Positions 25,795 to 34,002 of a stretch of DNA of 64,000 nt are shown one piece after another (within the stretch, counting starts at the first letter, position 1; each line of letters begins with the position of its first letter). Under the pieces are notes generated by a model. It was not told the origin of the DNA and ran no database searches. It worked only from the letters and a program-made list of their open reading frames with translations. This stretch comes from Alistipes timonensis JC136. Its GTDB lineage: Bacteria > Bacteroidota > Bacteroidia > Bacteroidales > Rikenellaceae. The stretch covers positions 186,001 through 250,000 of the forward strand of contig NZ_FNRI01000004.1 of assembly GCF_900107675.1 (NCBI RefSeq), written 5' to 3'. The translations under genes and the position numbers were made by a program.

Positions 25795-26619
25795 ATGGCA
25801 GTAAGAAAATTTAAACCTGTTACCGCAGGTACGAGACATAAAATTGTCGGCACGTTCGACGAGATAACGACGAACAAGCCGGAGAAGTCGCTTCTGAGCC
25901 CCAAAAAGAGCTCGGGCGGCCGTAACAGCGCCGGTAAGATGACGGTTCGCTATATCGGCGGCGGTCACAAGCAGATGTATCGTAATGTCGACTTCAAACG
26001 TGCGAAGGACGGCATGGCTGCAACGGTAAAATCGATCGAGTACGACCCCAATCGTACCGCACGCATTGCACTTCTGGTTTACGCTGACGGTGAGAAGAGC
26101 TACATCATCGCACCCAACGGACTCCAGGTTGGTCAGACCGTCATGAGCGGCGCAGGCGTTGCTCCCGAGGTCGGAAACACGCTCTTCCTGAGCGAGATTC
26201 CCCTGGGTACGGTCGTGCACAACATTGAACTCTACCCCGGTCAGGGTGCCGCCATGGCACGTTCGGCCGGTTCCTACGCCCAGTTGTTGGCTCGTGAGGG
26301 CAAATTCGCCATCATCAAGCTGCCTTCGGGCGAGACTCGTATGGTACTCGTAACTTGCCGTGCTACGGTGGGTGTTGTGTCGAATGTCGACCACAGCCTC
26401 GAGCAGTCGGGCAAGGCCGGACGCGAGCGTTGGCTCGGTCGTCGTCCCCGCACCCGTGGTGTCGTCATGAACCCGGTGGATCACCCGATGGGTGGTGGCG
26501 AAGGACGTGCGTCGGGTGGTCACCCGCGTTCGCGCAAGGGTCTGCTTGCCAAGGGTTATAAGACTCGTAACCCGAAGAAGACGACCTCGAAGTTTATTAT
26601 TTCCAAGAAGAAAAAATAA
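25795..26619 (+). CDS. rplB: 50S ribosomal protein L2
   Basis: 274 residues. Core 50S assembly protein. The RNA-binding region and the conserved MNPVDHPMGGGEG block, which contains the functional histidine, are present. The C-terminus is basic and ends in KKKK. Confidence 0.98.
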   Translation: MAVRKFKPVTAGTRHKIVGTFDEITTNKPEKSLLSPKKSSGGRNSAGKMTVRYIGGGHKQMYRNVDFKRAKDGMAATVKSIEYDPNRTARIALLVYADGEKSYIIAPNGLQVGQTVMSGAGVAPEVGNTLFLSEIPLGTVVHNIELYPGQGAAMARSAGSYAQLLAREGKFAIIKLPSGETRMVLVTCRATVGVVSNVDHSLEQSGKAGRERWLGRRPRTRGVVMNPVDHPMGGGEGRASGGHPRSRKGLLAKGYKTRNPKKTTSKFIISKKKK

Positions 26620-26636
26620 TTAAATAAGAGTACATA

Positions 26637-26906
26637 ATGAGCCGTTCATTAAAAAAAGGACCGTTTATCGACCCCAAGCTCGAGGCGAAAGTCATCGCCC
26701 AGGCCGAAGGGAACAAAAAATCGGTAATCAAAACATGGTCGCGTGCAAGTATGATCTCGCCTGATTTTGTAGGTCAGACGGTAGCTGTCCACAACGGAAA
26801 CAAATTCATTCCGGTGTATGTAACAGAGAACATGGTAGGTCACAAACTCGGTGAGTTTGCTCCCACCCGCAACTTCCGCGGTCACGCAGGTAACAAGAAA
26901 AAATAG
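26637..26906 (+). CDS. rpsS: 30S ribosomal protein S19
   Basis: 89 residues with SRSLKKGPFIDPKL at the start and GHKLGEFAPTRNFRGH near the end. It binds 16S rRNA in the head with S13. 17 bp after rplB. Confidence 0.98.
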   Translation: MSRSLKKGPFIDPKLEAKVIAQAEGNKKSVIKTWSRASMISPDFVGQTVAVHNGNKFIPVYVTENMVGHKLGEFAPTRNFRGHAGNKKK

Positions 26907-26913
26907 GTAGAAA

Positions 26914-27324
26914 ATGGGTGCAAGAAAAGCAAATATGGCCGAGAAAATGAAGGCCGAAAAGAAGCAGAAGGCAATCGCCATTATGCGTGACTGCCCGACC
27001 TCTCCCCGTAAGATGCGCCTGGTGGCCGACATCATCCGCGGTGTGGAGATCAACAAGGCTCTGGGCATCCTTCGTTACTCGAAGAAGGAGGCGTCGATTC
27101 GTATGGAGAAGCTCCTCAAGTCGGCGATCGCCAACTGGGAGACCAAGAACGAGTCGGAGCGTCTGGAGGACACGAAGCTCTGCGTGAAAGAGGTATTCGT
27201 CGACTGCGGTCGCATGCTGAAGCGTATTCAGGCTGCTCCCCAGGGTCGCGCACACCGTATCCGCAAGCGTTCGAACCACGTGACGATCGTAGTTGACAAA
27301 ATGGTAACCGTAGAAAACAAGTAA
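26914..27324 (+). CDS. rplV: 50S ribosomal protein L22
   Basis: 136 residues. The core TSPRKMRLVADIIRG and the tunnel hairpin are present. The N-terminal 25 residues are a lysine/alanine-rich extension beyond the usual core, as in Bacteroidota homologues. 7 bp after rpsS. Confidence 0.97.
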   Translation: MGARKANMAEKMKAEKKQKAIAIMRDCPTSPRKMRLVADIIRGVEINKALGILRYSKKEASIRMEKLLKSAIANWETKNESERLEDTKLCVKEVFVDCGRMLKRIQAAPQGRAHRIRKRSNHVTIVVDKMVTVENK

Positions 27325-27328
27325 TCAG

Positions 27329-28126
27329 ATGGGACAGAAAGTTAATCCGATAGCAAATCGTCTTGGCATCATCCGCGGTTGGGATTCCAACTGGTTCGGA
27401 GGCAAGGATTTCTCCGACAAACTCGTCGAGGACGCCAAGATTCGCAAGTATCTGAATGTCCGTCTGGCCAAGGCGAGCATCTCGAAGATCATCATCGAGC
27501 GCACGCTGAAACTCGTGACGGTTACGATTTCGACTGCCCGTCCGGGTATCATCATCGGCAAGGGCGGCCAGGAGGTCGACAAACTGAAGGAGGAGCTGAA
27601 GAAGCTCACCGGCAAGGAGATCCAGATCAACATTTTCGAGGTGAAGCGCCCCGAGGTGGACGCCGTGATCGTCGGTCAGAACATCGCCCGCCAGCTGGAG
27701 GGCCGTGTATCGTTCCGTCGTGCCGTGAAGATGGCCGTGGCTTCGACCATGCGCATGGGTGCCGAGGGTATCAAAATTCAGGTTGCCGGCCGTGTGGGCG
27801 GCGCCGAGATGGCCCGTACCGAGACGATCAAGGAAGGCCGCATTCCGCTGCACACGTTCCGCGCAGATATCGACTACTGCCTGACGGAGGCGCTCACCAA
27901 GGTGGGTATCCTGGGCGTGAAGGTCTGGATCTGCCAGGGCATCGTCTACGGAAAGCGCGACCTGTTCGAGATCGCAGGCGCTTCGGCGCAGGCTCCCTCG
28001 GGTGACCGCGGTGAGCGCGGCGACCGTCGTGGCGGACGCGGCGACCGTGGTGACCGTCGCGGTGGCGATCGTCGTGGCGGAGACCGTCGCGGAGGACGCG
28101 GAGACCGTCGCAACAACAATCAGTAG
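27329..28126 (+). CDS. rpsC: 30S ribosomal protein S3 with Arg/Gly-rich tail
   Basis: 265 residues. The first roughly 215 are ordinary S3: VNPIANRLGIIR, then a KH domain with GIIIGKGGQEV, and the mRNA-entry region. A 49-residue disordered tail (217-265) of RGG, RGD and DRRGG units is added, ending NNNQ. It would lie at the mRNA entry side and could bind RNA (inference). No frameshift is seen; the tail is in frame and close to rplP. Confidence 0.97.
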   Translation: MGQKVNPIANRLGIIRGWDSNWFGGKDFSDKLVEDAKIRKYLNVRLAKASISKIIIERTLKLVTVTISTARPGIIIGKGGQEVDKLKEELKKLTGKEIQINIFEVKRPEVDAVIVGQNIARQLEGRVSFRRAVKMAVASTMRMGAEGIKIQVAGRVGGAEMARTETIKEGRIPLHTFRADIDYCLTEALTKVGILGVKVWICQGIVYGKRDLFEIAGASAQAPSGDRGERGDRRGGRGDRGDRRGGDRRGGDRRGGRGDRRNNNQ

Positions 28127-28156
28127 TAAGTAGGACCTTTTTAAAGCAGAACTAAC

Positions 28157-28585
28157 ATGTTACAGCCGAAAAAGACCAAATTTAGAAGAATGCAGAAAGG
28201 CCGTATGAAAGGTATCGCTCAGAGAGGAAACCAACTTGCATACGGATCGTTCGCAATCAAGGCACTTGAATCGACCTGGATCACAGGTCGTCAGATAGAG
28301 GCGGCCCGTCAGGCCATTACGCGTTACATGAAGCGTGAAGGTCAGCTGTGGATCCGCATCTTCCCCGACAAACCCATCACGAAGAAGCCCGCCGAGGTGC
28401 GTATGGGTAAGGGTAAGGGTAATCCCGAAGGCTTCGTGGCGCCAGTTACGCCCGGCCGCATTCTCTTCGAGGCCGAAGGTGTGCCCCTGGCAATCGCCCA
28501 GGAGGCGCTGCGCCTGGGAGCCCAGAAGTTGCCCATTACCACCAAGTTTATCGTAAGACGTGACTACGTCGAAACCACAATTTAA
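28157..28585 (+). CDS. rplP: 50S ribosomal protein L16
   Basis: 142 residues. Recognised from MLQPKKTKFRRMQKGR and WIRIFPDKPITKKPAEVRMG, with the conserved arginine near residue 81 used for hydroxylation in E. coli homologues. It contacts the A-site tRNA. Confidence 0.97.
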   Translation: MLQPKKTKFRRMQKGRMKGIAQRGNQLAYGSFAIKALESTWITGRQIEAARQAITRYMKREGQLWIRIFPDKPITKKPAEVRMGKGKGNPEGFVAPVTPGRILFEAEGVPLAIAQEALRLGAQKLPITTKFIVRRDYVETTI

Positions 28586-28596
28586 GGGAACGCAAA

Positions 28597-28788
28597 ATGA
28601 AAAGTGCAGAAATCAAGGATATTTCGATCAAGGACCTGCAGGAACGCATCGAGACCGAAAAGGCCCAGCTCGGGAAGTTGAAGGTGCAGCACGCAGTGTC
28701 CCCCGTCGAGAACCCGTCGATCATCAAGAAGAACCGCAGAGATATAGCTCGCATGCTGACCATTCTGCGTCAAAAAAACGCTAAATAA
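28597..28788 (+). CDS. rpmC: 50S ribosomal protein L29
   Basis: 63 residues, two helices, with the ending IARMLTILRQKN. It lies near the tunnel exit with L23. 11 bp after rplP and 9 bp before rpsQ. Confidence 0.96.
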   Translation: MKSAEIKDISIKDLQERIETEKAQLGKLKVQHAVSPVENPSIIKKNRRDIARMLTILRQKNAK

Positions 28789-28797
28789 GTAACAACT

Positions 28798-29052
28798 ATG
28801 GAAAGAAATCTTAGAAAAGAGCGTATCGGTGTGGTTGTCAGCAACAAGATGGAGAAGACCATTGTGGTTGCAGTAGCACGTAAGGTGAAGCATCCTATCT
28901 ACGGCAAGTTCGTGAACAAGACGACGAAATTCGTCGCCGAGTCGCTCGACGAGACCTGCAAGGAGGGTGATACCGTGCGTATCATGGAAACCCGCCCGCT
29001 GAGCAAGACGAAGCGTTGGAGATTAGTACAAATCATTGAAAGAGCTAAGTAG
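28798..29052 (+). CDS. rpsQ: 30S ribosomal protein S17
   Basis: 84 residues of OB-fold. Recognised from RKERIGVVVSNKMEKTIVV and the C-terminal TRPLSKTKRWRLV. It binds 16S rRNA early in assembly. Confidence 0.97.
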   Translation: MERNLRKERIGVVVSNKMEKTIVVAVARKVKHPIYGKFVNKTTKFVAESLDETCKEGDTVRIMETRPLSKTKRWRLVQIIERAK

Positions 29053-29054
29053 TT

Positions 29055-29420
29055 ATGATACAACAGGAAAGTAGACTCATTGTAGCTGATAACAGCGGTG
29101 CGAAGGAGGTCCTCTGCATCCGGGTGCTCGGCGGCACGAAGCGCCGTTACGCATCCATCGGCGATAAGATCGTCGTGGCTGTGAAGAGCGCGACTCCCTC
29201 GGGCGATGTCAAGAAGGGAGCCGTATCGAAGGCTGTAGTCGTGAGAACCACGAAGGAAATCAGGCGTGCAAACGGTTCGTACATTCGTTTCGACGACAAC
29301 GCCGTGGTGCTGCTTAACAACCAGGGTGAAATGCGCGGTACTCGTATTTTCGGCCCCGTAGCTCGCGAGCTGCGCGACCAGTATATGAAGATTATCTCCC
29401 TCGCACCCGAAGTACTGTAA
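29055..29420 (+). CDS. rplN: 50S ribosomal protein L14
   Basis: 121 residues. Recognised from MIQQESRLIVADNSGAKE and the block ending RGTRIFGPVARELRD. It takes part in intersubunit bridges. Two bases after rpsQ. Confidence 0.98.
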   Translation: MIQQESRLIVADNSGAKEVLCIRVLGGTKRRYASIGDKIVVAVKSATPSGDVKKGAVSKAVVVRTTKEIRRANGSYIRFDDNAVVLLNNQGEMRGTRIFGPVARELRDQYMKIISLAPEVL

Positions 29421-29440
29421 TCATAAAAACAATTTCGGAT

Positions 29441-29764
29441 ATGTCAGTGAAATTACATATTAAGAAAGGGGACCAGGTTCAGGTCATCGCCGGCGACGGC
29501 AAGGGCCAGACGGGTAAAGTCCTGAAGGTCGAGGTTTCGAAGCAGCGTGCTATCGTTGAAGGCGTGAACCTCTGCAAGAAGGCCACCAAGCCCAATGCCC
29601 AGAATCCCCAAGGCGGCATCATCGAGAAAGAGGCTCCGATCCACGTCTCGAACCTGATGCTCATCGACCCCAAGTCGGGGAAACCCACCAAGGTCGGCCG
29701 CAAGCTCAATGCAAAAGGTAAATTAGTTCGTTTCGCTAAAAAGTCAGGGGAGGAGATCAAATAA
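29441..29764 (+). CDS. rplX: 50S ribosomal protein L24
   Basis: 107 residues with a KOW motif (KKGDQVQVIAGDGKGQTGKV). An assembly initiator on 23S rRNA. Its TAA overlaps the rplE start by one base (TAATG), so translation is coupled. Confidence 0.97.
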   Translation: MSVKLHIKKGDQVQVIAGDGKGQTGKVLKVEVSKQRAIVEGVNLCKKATKPNAQNPQGGIIEKEAPIHVSNLMLIDPKSGKPTKVGRKLNAKGKLVRFAKKSGEEIK

Positions 29765-30324
29765 TGGGATACGTACCTACACTCAAGACACGGTATAAGG
29801 AGCAGATCAAGGCTGCCCTTATGAAGGAGTTCGGCTACTCGAGCGTTATGCAGTGCCCGAAGCTCGAAAAGATCGTCATCAATCAGGGTATGGGCCAGGC
29901 CGTCGCCGACAAGAAACTCATCGACGTGGCTGAAGCCGAGCTGACCACGATCACCGGCCAGAAGGCTGTCCAGACCCGCTCGCGCAAGGACATCTCGAAC
30001 TTCAAGCTGCGTAAGGGCATGCCTATCGGCGTGCGCGTGACGCTGCGCGATACGAAGATGTACGAGTTCCTGGAGCGTCTGATCGCAGTGGCGCTTCCCC
30101 GAATCCGCGACTTCAAGGGAATCAACGAGAAGTTCGACGGCCAGGGCAACTACACCCTGGGCATCACCGAGCAGATCATTTTCCCGGAGATCGACATCGA
30201 CAAGATCACCAAGATCTTCGGCATGGAGATCACGTTCGTAACGACGGCCAAGACCGACGAAGAGGCTTATGCCCTGCTCCGCGAGTTCGGCCTTCCTTTC
30301 AAAAACGCTAAAAAGAACAACTAA
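29764..30324 (+). CDS. rplE: 50S ribosomal protein L5
   Basis: 186 residues. Part of the 5S rRNA complex. Recognised from the block KIVINQGMGQAV and the segment RLIAVALPRIRDFKGI. Three bases before rpsN. Confidence 0.98.
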   Translation: MGYVPTLKTRYKEQIKAALMKEFGYSSVMQCPKLEKIVINQGMGQAVADKKLIDVAEAELTTITGQKAVQTRSRKDISNFKLRKGMPIGVRVTLRDTKMYEFLERLIAVALPRIRDFKGINEKFDGQGNYTLGITEQIIFPEIDIDKITKIFGMEITFVTTAKTDEEAYALLREFGLPFKNAKKNN

Positions 30325-30327
30325 GCT

Positions 30328-30624
30328 ATGGCAAAAGAATCGATGAAAGCCCGCGAGGTGAAGCGTGCGAAGCTTGCAAACCGCTATGCTCACAAGCGCG
30401 AGGAGATCGCTGCCAAGGTGAAGAGCGGTGAGATGGACCACGAGGAGGCATGGCAGGCACTTTCGAAGCTGCCCCGCAACTCGAATCCGATCCGTCAGCA
30501 CAACCGCTGCAAGATCACCGGCCGTCCCAAAGGCTACATCCGCCTGTTCGGCATCAGCCGTATCCAGTTCCGTGAGATGGCCTCGAAGGGCCTGATCCCG
30601 GGCGTTACGAAGGCCAGCTGGTAA
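30328..30624 (+). CDS. rpsN: 30S ribosomal protein S14 (zinc-free form)
   Basis: 98 residues. It is the long form without the four zinc cysteines of the short form; the core is RNRC-like (QHNRCKITGRPKGYIRLFG). It is the last gene before the 696-bp interruption of the cluster, and its stop is two bases from a 12-bp terminator-like stem. Confidence 0.97.
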   Translation: MAKESMKAREVKRAKLANRYAHKREEIAAKVKSGEMDHEEAWQALSKLPRNSNPIRQHNRCKITGRPKGYIRLFGISRIQFREMASKGLIPGVTKASW

Positions 30625-30626
30625 TT

Positions 30627-30655
30627 ATTTTCCGGGGAATTTATCCCCGGAAAAT
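30627..30655 (+). terminator. 12-bp terminator-like hairpin after rpsN
   Basis: ATTTTCCGGGGA, a 5-nt loop and TCCCCGGAAAAT form a perfect stem immediately after the rpsN stop. The following bases are A/T-rich, with the T run inside the stem, as in bidirectional terminators. Confidence 0.7.
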
Positions 30656-30669
30656 CAATTAAAAATTGG

Positions 30670-30699
30670 GAATGGAAAATTAGAAATTATTTTCCATTC
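30670..30699. repeat. Perfect inverted repeat
   Basis: GAATGGAAAAT pairs with ATTTTCCATTC across an 8-base spacer. It lies 14 bp after the terminator stem and may be a second terminator or an element end. Confidence 0.6.
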
Positions 30700-30779
30700 T
30701 TCAGAGAGGTCTCTGCGTCCGAGAGTGCATAGCTCGTGGCAGTAAAGTGAAATTTTTCATTTTTCATTGCCGAAGGAAC

Positions 30780-31010
30780 TGAGGCAGATAGGGGTGTTTA
30801 ACCCGTGTAGATACGTCACAGTGTCGGGGAAAGTGCCGCCGCAAGCGGTAACTTCCCGATATGTGGGACGTAGGCGAAGGGTTGGACACTTGGTTACAAA
30901 TTTCTCGGACCGAGGGGCCGGAGGGTTGAGACCGGAACTGCGTGAGGCAGTGAAGGGGGATGCCGGACGGTCGCTGTGTGGCCGCAGGGAGTGACCGGGG
31001 CGGACCGCGG
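30780..31010 (+). ncRNA. Structured RNA-like stretch, possible remnant of group II intron domain I
   Basis: The order of short motifs CAGATAGGGGTGTTTAA, then GAAAGTG, CCGCAAGCGG (GCAA tetraloop), CCCGATATGTGGGAC, GAAGGGTTGG and GGTTAC parallels domain I of bacterial group II introns such as Ll.LtrB. No 5' GUGYG, no domain V and no reverse transcriptase were found, so if real it is a fragment. Another leader RNA family is possible. Confidence 0.35.
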
Positions 31011-31154
31011 AGGCGGAACGCCCGGGTGATTTCCGAAGGCACTGCCGGTTGCTGAACGGGAGTTTTGTGCGGGCTATGTTAGCAACATACTGGGTGCTAA
31101 CATTGTCTGCGTTCCGGGAGCAATGGCAAAATCGCTAAAAATCAGGCGGTAATC

Positions 31155-31185
31155 TTGGTCGTTTGGGAAATAATGCGTATATTTG
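31155..31185 (+). promoter_or_regulatory. Internal promoter for rpsH onward
   Basis: TTG (31155-31157), 20 bp, then TATATTTG (31178-31185), a perfect -7 match. The leader to rpsH is about 130 nt. It would restart transcription of the spc/alpha part after the upstream hairpins. Confidence 0.75.
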
Positions 31186-31320
31186 CGCGCTTTGTGCCCT
31201 CGTGTGCGTATGCGAACGGGGGTGGAAGAGAAGAGGCTGTAAAGGGGTAGTTGATAGACAACCTGCTGAAAGCCAAAATGTTAATTAAACCAATTTATTA
31301 ATTTTTAATTTCTATTCGTT

Positions 31321-31719
31321 ATGACTGATCCTATTGCGGACTTTCTGACCAGAATTAGAAACGCGGTGAAAGCCAACCACAAGGTGGTTGAAGCTCCCGG
31401 TTCAAAAATTAAGCAGGAGATGACCAAGATCCTCTACGAGCAGGGTTACATTCTCGCTTACAAATTCGACAAGGACGAGAAGGGCCACCCGTCGATCAAA
31501 ATCGCTCTGAAGTGGGATGCCGCCACCAAGACCAACGCCATCAAAGACCTCAAGCGCGTCAGCCGCCCGGGTCTGCGTCAGTATGCGTCGGTTTCGGACA
31601 TGCCCCGCGTACTGAACGGTCTGGGCATCGCCATCGTTTCGACCTCGAAAGGCATCATGACCGACGCCCAGGCCCGCAAGGAGAACGTGGGCGGCGAGGT
31701 GCTGTGCTACATCTACTAA
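31321..31719 (+). CDS. rpsH: 30S ribosomal protein S8
   Basis: 132 residues. Recognised from MTDPIADFLTRIRNA and the ending TSKGIMTDAQARKENVGGE. It binds helix 21 of 16S rRNA and is the classical repressor of spc operons. It starts the second part of the cluster behind its own promoter. Confidence 0.98.
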   Translation: MTDPIADFLTRIRNAVKANHKVVEAPGSKIKQEMTKILYEQGYILAYKFDKDEKGHPSIKIALKWDAATKTNAIKDLKRVSRPGLRQYASVSDMPRVLNGLGIAIVSTSKGIMTDAQARKENVGGEVLCYIY

Positions 31720-31744
31720 TTGGAAATCATTAAAGAACAACACA

Positions 31745-32332
31745 ATGTCAAGAATTGGTAAATTACCTGTAAACCTGCCTGCCGGCGTTACCGTAGAGGT
31801 ATCGGCCGACAATACGGTAAGCGTGAAAGGGCCACTCGGGACGCTGAGCCAGAAAGTTGACTCGGATATCACGGTAGAGGTCGGCACGCATACGGACACC
31901 CGCACGGGCGCAGTAGTTCCCGCCGTCCTGGTGAGCCGTCCCACCAACCAGCCCCGCCACCGCTCGATGCACGGCCTGTACCGTGCGCTGATCAACAACA
32001 TGGTTGTCGGCGTATCGAAAGGCTATGAGATCAAGCAGGAGCTCGTGGGCGTCGGCTTCAAGGCCGAAGTCAAGGGCCAGGTGCTCGAAATGAGCCTCGG
32101 CTATTCGCACGATACGCATTTCCTGCTGCCCAAGGAGGTGACCGCCACGGCCGTTACCGAGAAGAAGGGCAATCCCATCGTAACGTTCAAGTCGATCGAC
32201 AAGCAGCTTATCGGCCAGGTTGCCGCCAAGCTCCGTTCGCTGCGCAAGCCGGAGCCGTACAAGGGCAAGGGTATCAAGTTCGTAGGCGAGCAGATCCGTC
32301 GCAAGGCCGGTAAATCAGCAGGTGCTAAATAG
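31745..32332 (+). CDS. rplF: 50S ribosomal protein L6
   Basis: 195 residues, two repeated domains, ending with the conserved KPEPYKGKGIKF block. It is slightly longer than E. coli L6 through an insertion near residues 55-65 (GTHTDTRTGAVVP). It lies near the factor-binding site. Confidence 0.97.
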   Translation: MSRIGKLPVNLPAGVTVEVSADNTVSVKGPLGTLSQKVDSDITVEVGTHTDTRTGAVVPAVLVSRPTNQPRHRSMHGLYRALINNMVVGVSKGYEIKQELVGVGFKAEVKGQVLEMSLGYSHDTHFLLPKEVTATAVTEKKGNPIVTFKSIDKQLIGQVAAKLRSLRKPEPYKGKGIKFVGEQIRRKAGKSAGAK

Positions 32333-32348
32333 TAAATAGTCTGAAGTT

Positions 32349-32711
32349 ATGTCACTGAACAAGATAGAAAGAAGAGAGAGGATCAAGATGCGTATCCGCA
32401 AGATCGTGAGCGGAACGCCTGCACAGCCTCGCATGACTGTATATCGTAGCAACAAGCAGATCTACGTGCAGTTCATTGATGATCTCGCCGGTGTAACCCT
32501 CGCTACGGCTTCCTCGCTGGACAAGGAGGTCGCCGAAGCCGCCGCCGGAAAGAACAAGTGCGAAGTAGCCGCCCTGGTGGGCAAACTGGCCGCCGAGCGC
32601 GCCGTCGCCAAAGGCATCTCGGCCGTCGCTTTCGACCGTAACGGTTACCTGTATCACGGAAGAGTTAAACAGCTGGCCGAAGCAGCACGCGAAGGCGGAC
32701 TTAAATTCTAA
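32349..32711 (+). CDS. rplR: 50S ribosomal protein L18
   Basis: 120 residues. 5S rRNA-binding protein with the typical RMTVYRSNKQIYVQFIDD strand and the ending FDRNGYLYHGRVK. 6 bp before rpsE. Confidence 0.97.
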   Translation: MSLNKIERRERIKMRIRKIVSGTPAQPRMTVYRSNKQIYVQFIDDLAGVTLATASSLDKEVAEAAAGKNKCEVAALVGKLAAERAVAKGISAVAFDRNGYLYHGRVKQLAEAAREGGLKF

Positions 32712-32717
32712 GCGATT

Positions 32718-33236
32718 ATGTCAAATACCAACATAAAGAAAGTACGCACGAGCGATCTCGAACTCAAGGACCGGCTCGTCAGCATCCAGCGTGTTACCAA
32801 GGTTACGAAGGGTGGTCGCACGTTCAGTTTTTCGGCCATCGTCGTCGTAGGTAACGAGGACGGCGTGGTAGGCTACGGCCTGGGCAAGGCTTCGGAGGTA
32901 CAGTCGGCCATCGCCAAGGGCGTGGAGGATGCCAAGAAGAACCTTGTCAAAATCCCGGTGATCAACGGTACGATCCCCCACAAGCAGGAGTCGCGTTTCA
33001 GCGGTTCGCTCGTGATGATTCGTCCGGCCGCTCCCGGTACGGGTATCATCGCCGGCGGTGCCATGCGTGCCGTGCTGGAGTCGGTGGGTATCAAGAACGT
33101 GCTTGCCAAGAGCAAGGGTTCGTCGAACCCCCACAACCTGGTGAAGGCAACCATCGCGGCGCTCTGCGAACTGCGCGATGCTCACAGCATCGCCCGCCTG
33201 CGCGGCATCTCGATGGACAAGGTGTTTAACGGTTAA
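32718..33236 (+). CDS. rpsE: 30S ribosomal protein S5
   Basis: 172 residues. An N-terminal dsRBD-like domain with the loop RVTKVTKGGRTFSFSAIVVV, where spectinomycin-resistance changes occur in other species, and a C-terminal domain with NPHNLVKAT. It takes part in translational accuracy. Confidence 0.98.
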   Translation: MSNTNIKKVRTSDLELKDRLVSIQRVTKVTKGGRTFSFSAIVVVGNEDGVVGYGLGKASEVQSAIAKGVEDAKKNLVKIPVINGTIPHKQESRFSGSLVMIRPAAPGTGIIAGGAMRAVLESVGIKNVLAKSKGSSNPHNLVKATIAALCELRDAHSIARLRGISMDKVFNG

Positions 33237-33250
33237 TTCTCAAGAAGAAC

Positions 33251-33505
33251 ATGGCAAGATTGAAAATCACCCAGGTCAAAAGCCGCATCGGCTCTACGAC
33301 GCGCCAGTGCCGGAATCTCGACGCACTGGGTCTGAAGAGGATCAATGCGAGCGTCGAGCACGACGACTCGGTTATCATCAAGGGTATGATCGAGCGCGTG
33401 AAACACCTCGTCAAGGTCGAGGAGGTTGCAGCGCCCGCGAAGAAGGCAGCTCCCAAGGCCAAGAAGGCCGAGGTAAAGGAAGAGGCCGCTCAGAGCGCAG
33501 AATAA
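33251..33505 (+). CDS. rpmD: 50S ribosomal protein L30 with acidic/Lys-Ala tail
   Basis: 84 residues. The first 55 are normal L30 (KITQVKSRIGSTTRQ). The last 29 add a low-complexity tail of Ala, Lys and Glu not found in E. coli L30. The tail is in frame and the downstream gap is normal, so no assembly error is suspected. Confidence 0.95.
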   Translation: MARLKITQVKSRIGSTTRQCRNLDALGLKRINASVEHDDSVIIKGMIERVKHLVKVEEVAAPAKKAAPKAKKAEVKEEAAQSAE

Positions 33506-33533
33506 GTTTAACTGCTAACGGATTATTTTAAAC

Positions 33534-33980
33534 ATGGAACTCCATAATCTCAAACCCGCAAAGGGTTCAACGCACCACGACAAGCGAATCGGCCGCGGTG
33601 CAGGTTCGGGTCACGGTGGCACCGCCACCCGTGGACACAAGGGTGCACAGTCGCGTTCGGGTTACTCGCGTAAGCTCGGCTTCGAGGGTGGCCAGATGCC
33701 GCTGCAGCGTCGCGTTCCCAAGTTCGGATTCACCAACCTGAAGCGAGTTGAATTCAAGGCTATCAACCTCTCGACGCTCGAGGAGCTGGCGGCCAAGAAA
33801 TCGCTCACGGAAGTTACGGTGGATACGCTCGTGGCCGCAGGTTTCATCTCGTCGAACGACAAGGTGAAGATCCTGGGCAACGGCACGATCTCGAAGGCGC
33901 TCGCTGTCAAGGCTCACGCGTTCTCGAAGAGCGCCGAGGCGGCCATCGCGGCAGCCGGAGGCAGCGTCGAAAAACTGTAA
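33534..33980 (+). CDS. rplO: 50S ribosomal protein L15
   Basis: 148 residues. The glycine-rich N-terminus (GRGAGSGHGGTATRGHKG) and GGQMPLQRRVPKFGF identify it. It is the usual partner just before secY. Confidence 0.98.
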   Translation: MELHNLKPAKGSTHHDKRIGRGAGSGHGGTATRGHKGAQSRSGYSRKLGFEGGQMPLQRRVPKFGFTNLKRVEFKAINLSTLEELAAKKSLTEVTVDTLVAAGFISSNDKVKILGNGTISKALAVKAHAFSKSAEAAIAAAGGSVEKL

Positions 33981-34002
33981 GCAACCTTAGAACCCAAAAA
34001 TT

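Larger units (their letters stand above)
30625..31320. other. 696-bp non-coding insert inside the ribosomal supercluster
   Basis: Contents in order: a terminator-like hairpin (30627-30655); an 11-bp inverted repeat (30670-30699); a short palindrome CAGAGA/TCTCTG (30702-30715); a G-rich stretch that looks like structured RNA (about 30780-31010); a 9-bp inverted repeat ATGTTAGCA/TGCTAACAT (31076-31103); and a consensus promoter (31155-31185) with an AT-rich leader to rpsH. Short open frames exist on both strands but have no recognisable domain. Confidence 0.8.

Noticed and set aside
30764..31042. Short open frames on both strands in the ribosomal insert (92 and 75 codons)
   Set aside because: They lie in a structured G-rich stretch, lack any domain or plausible start, and overlap each other; they look like frames through an RNA element.
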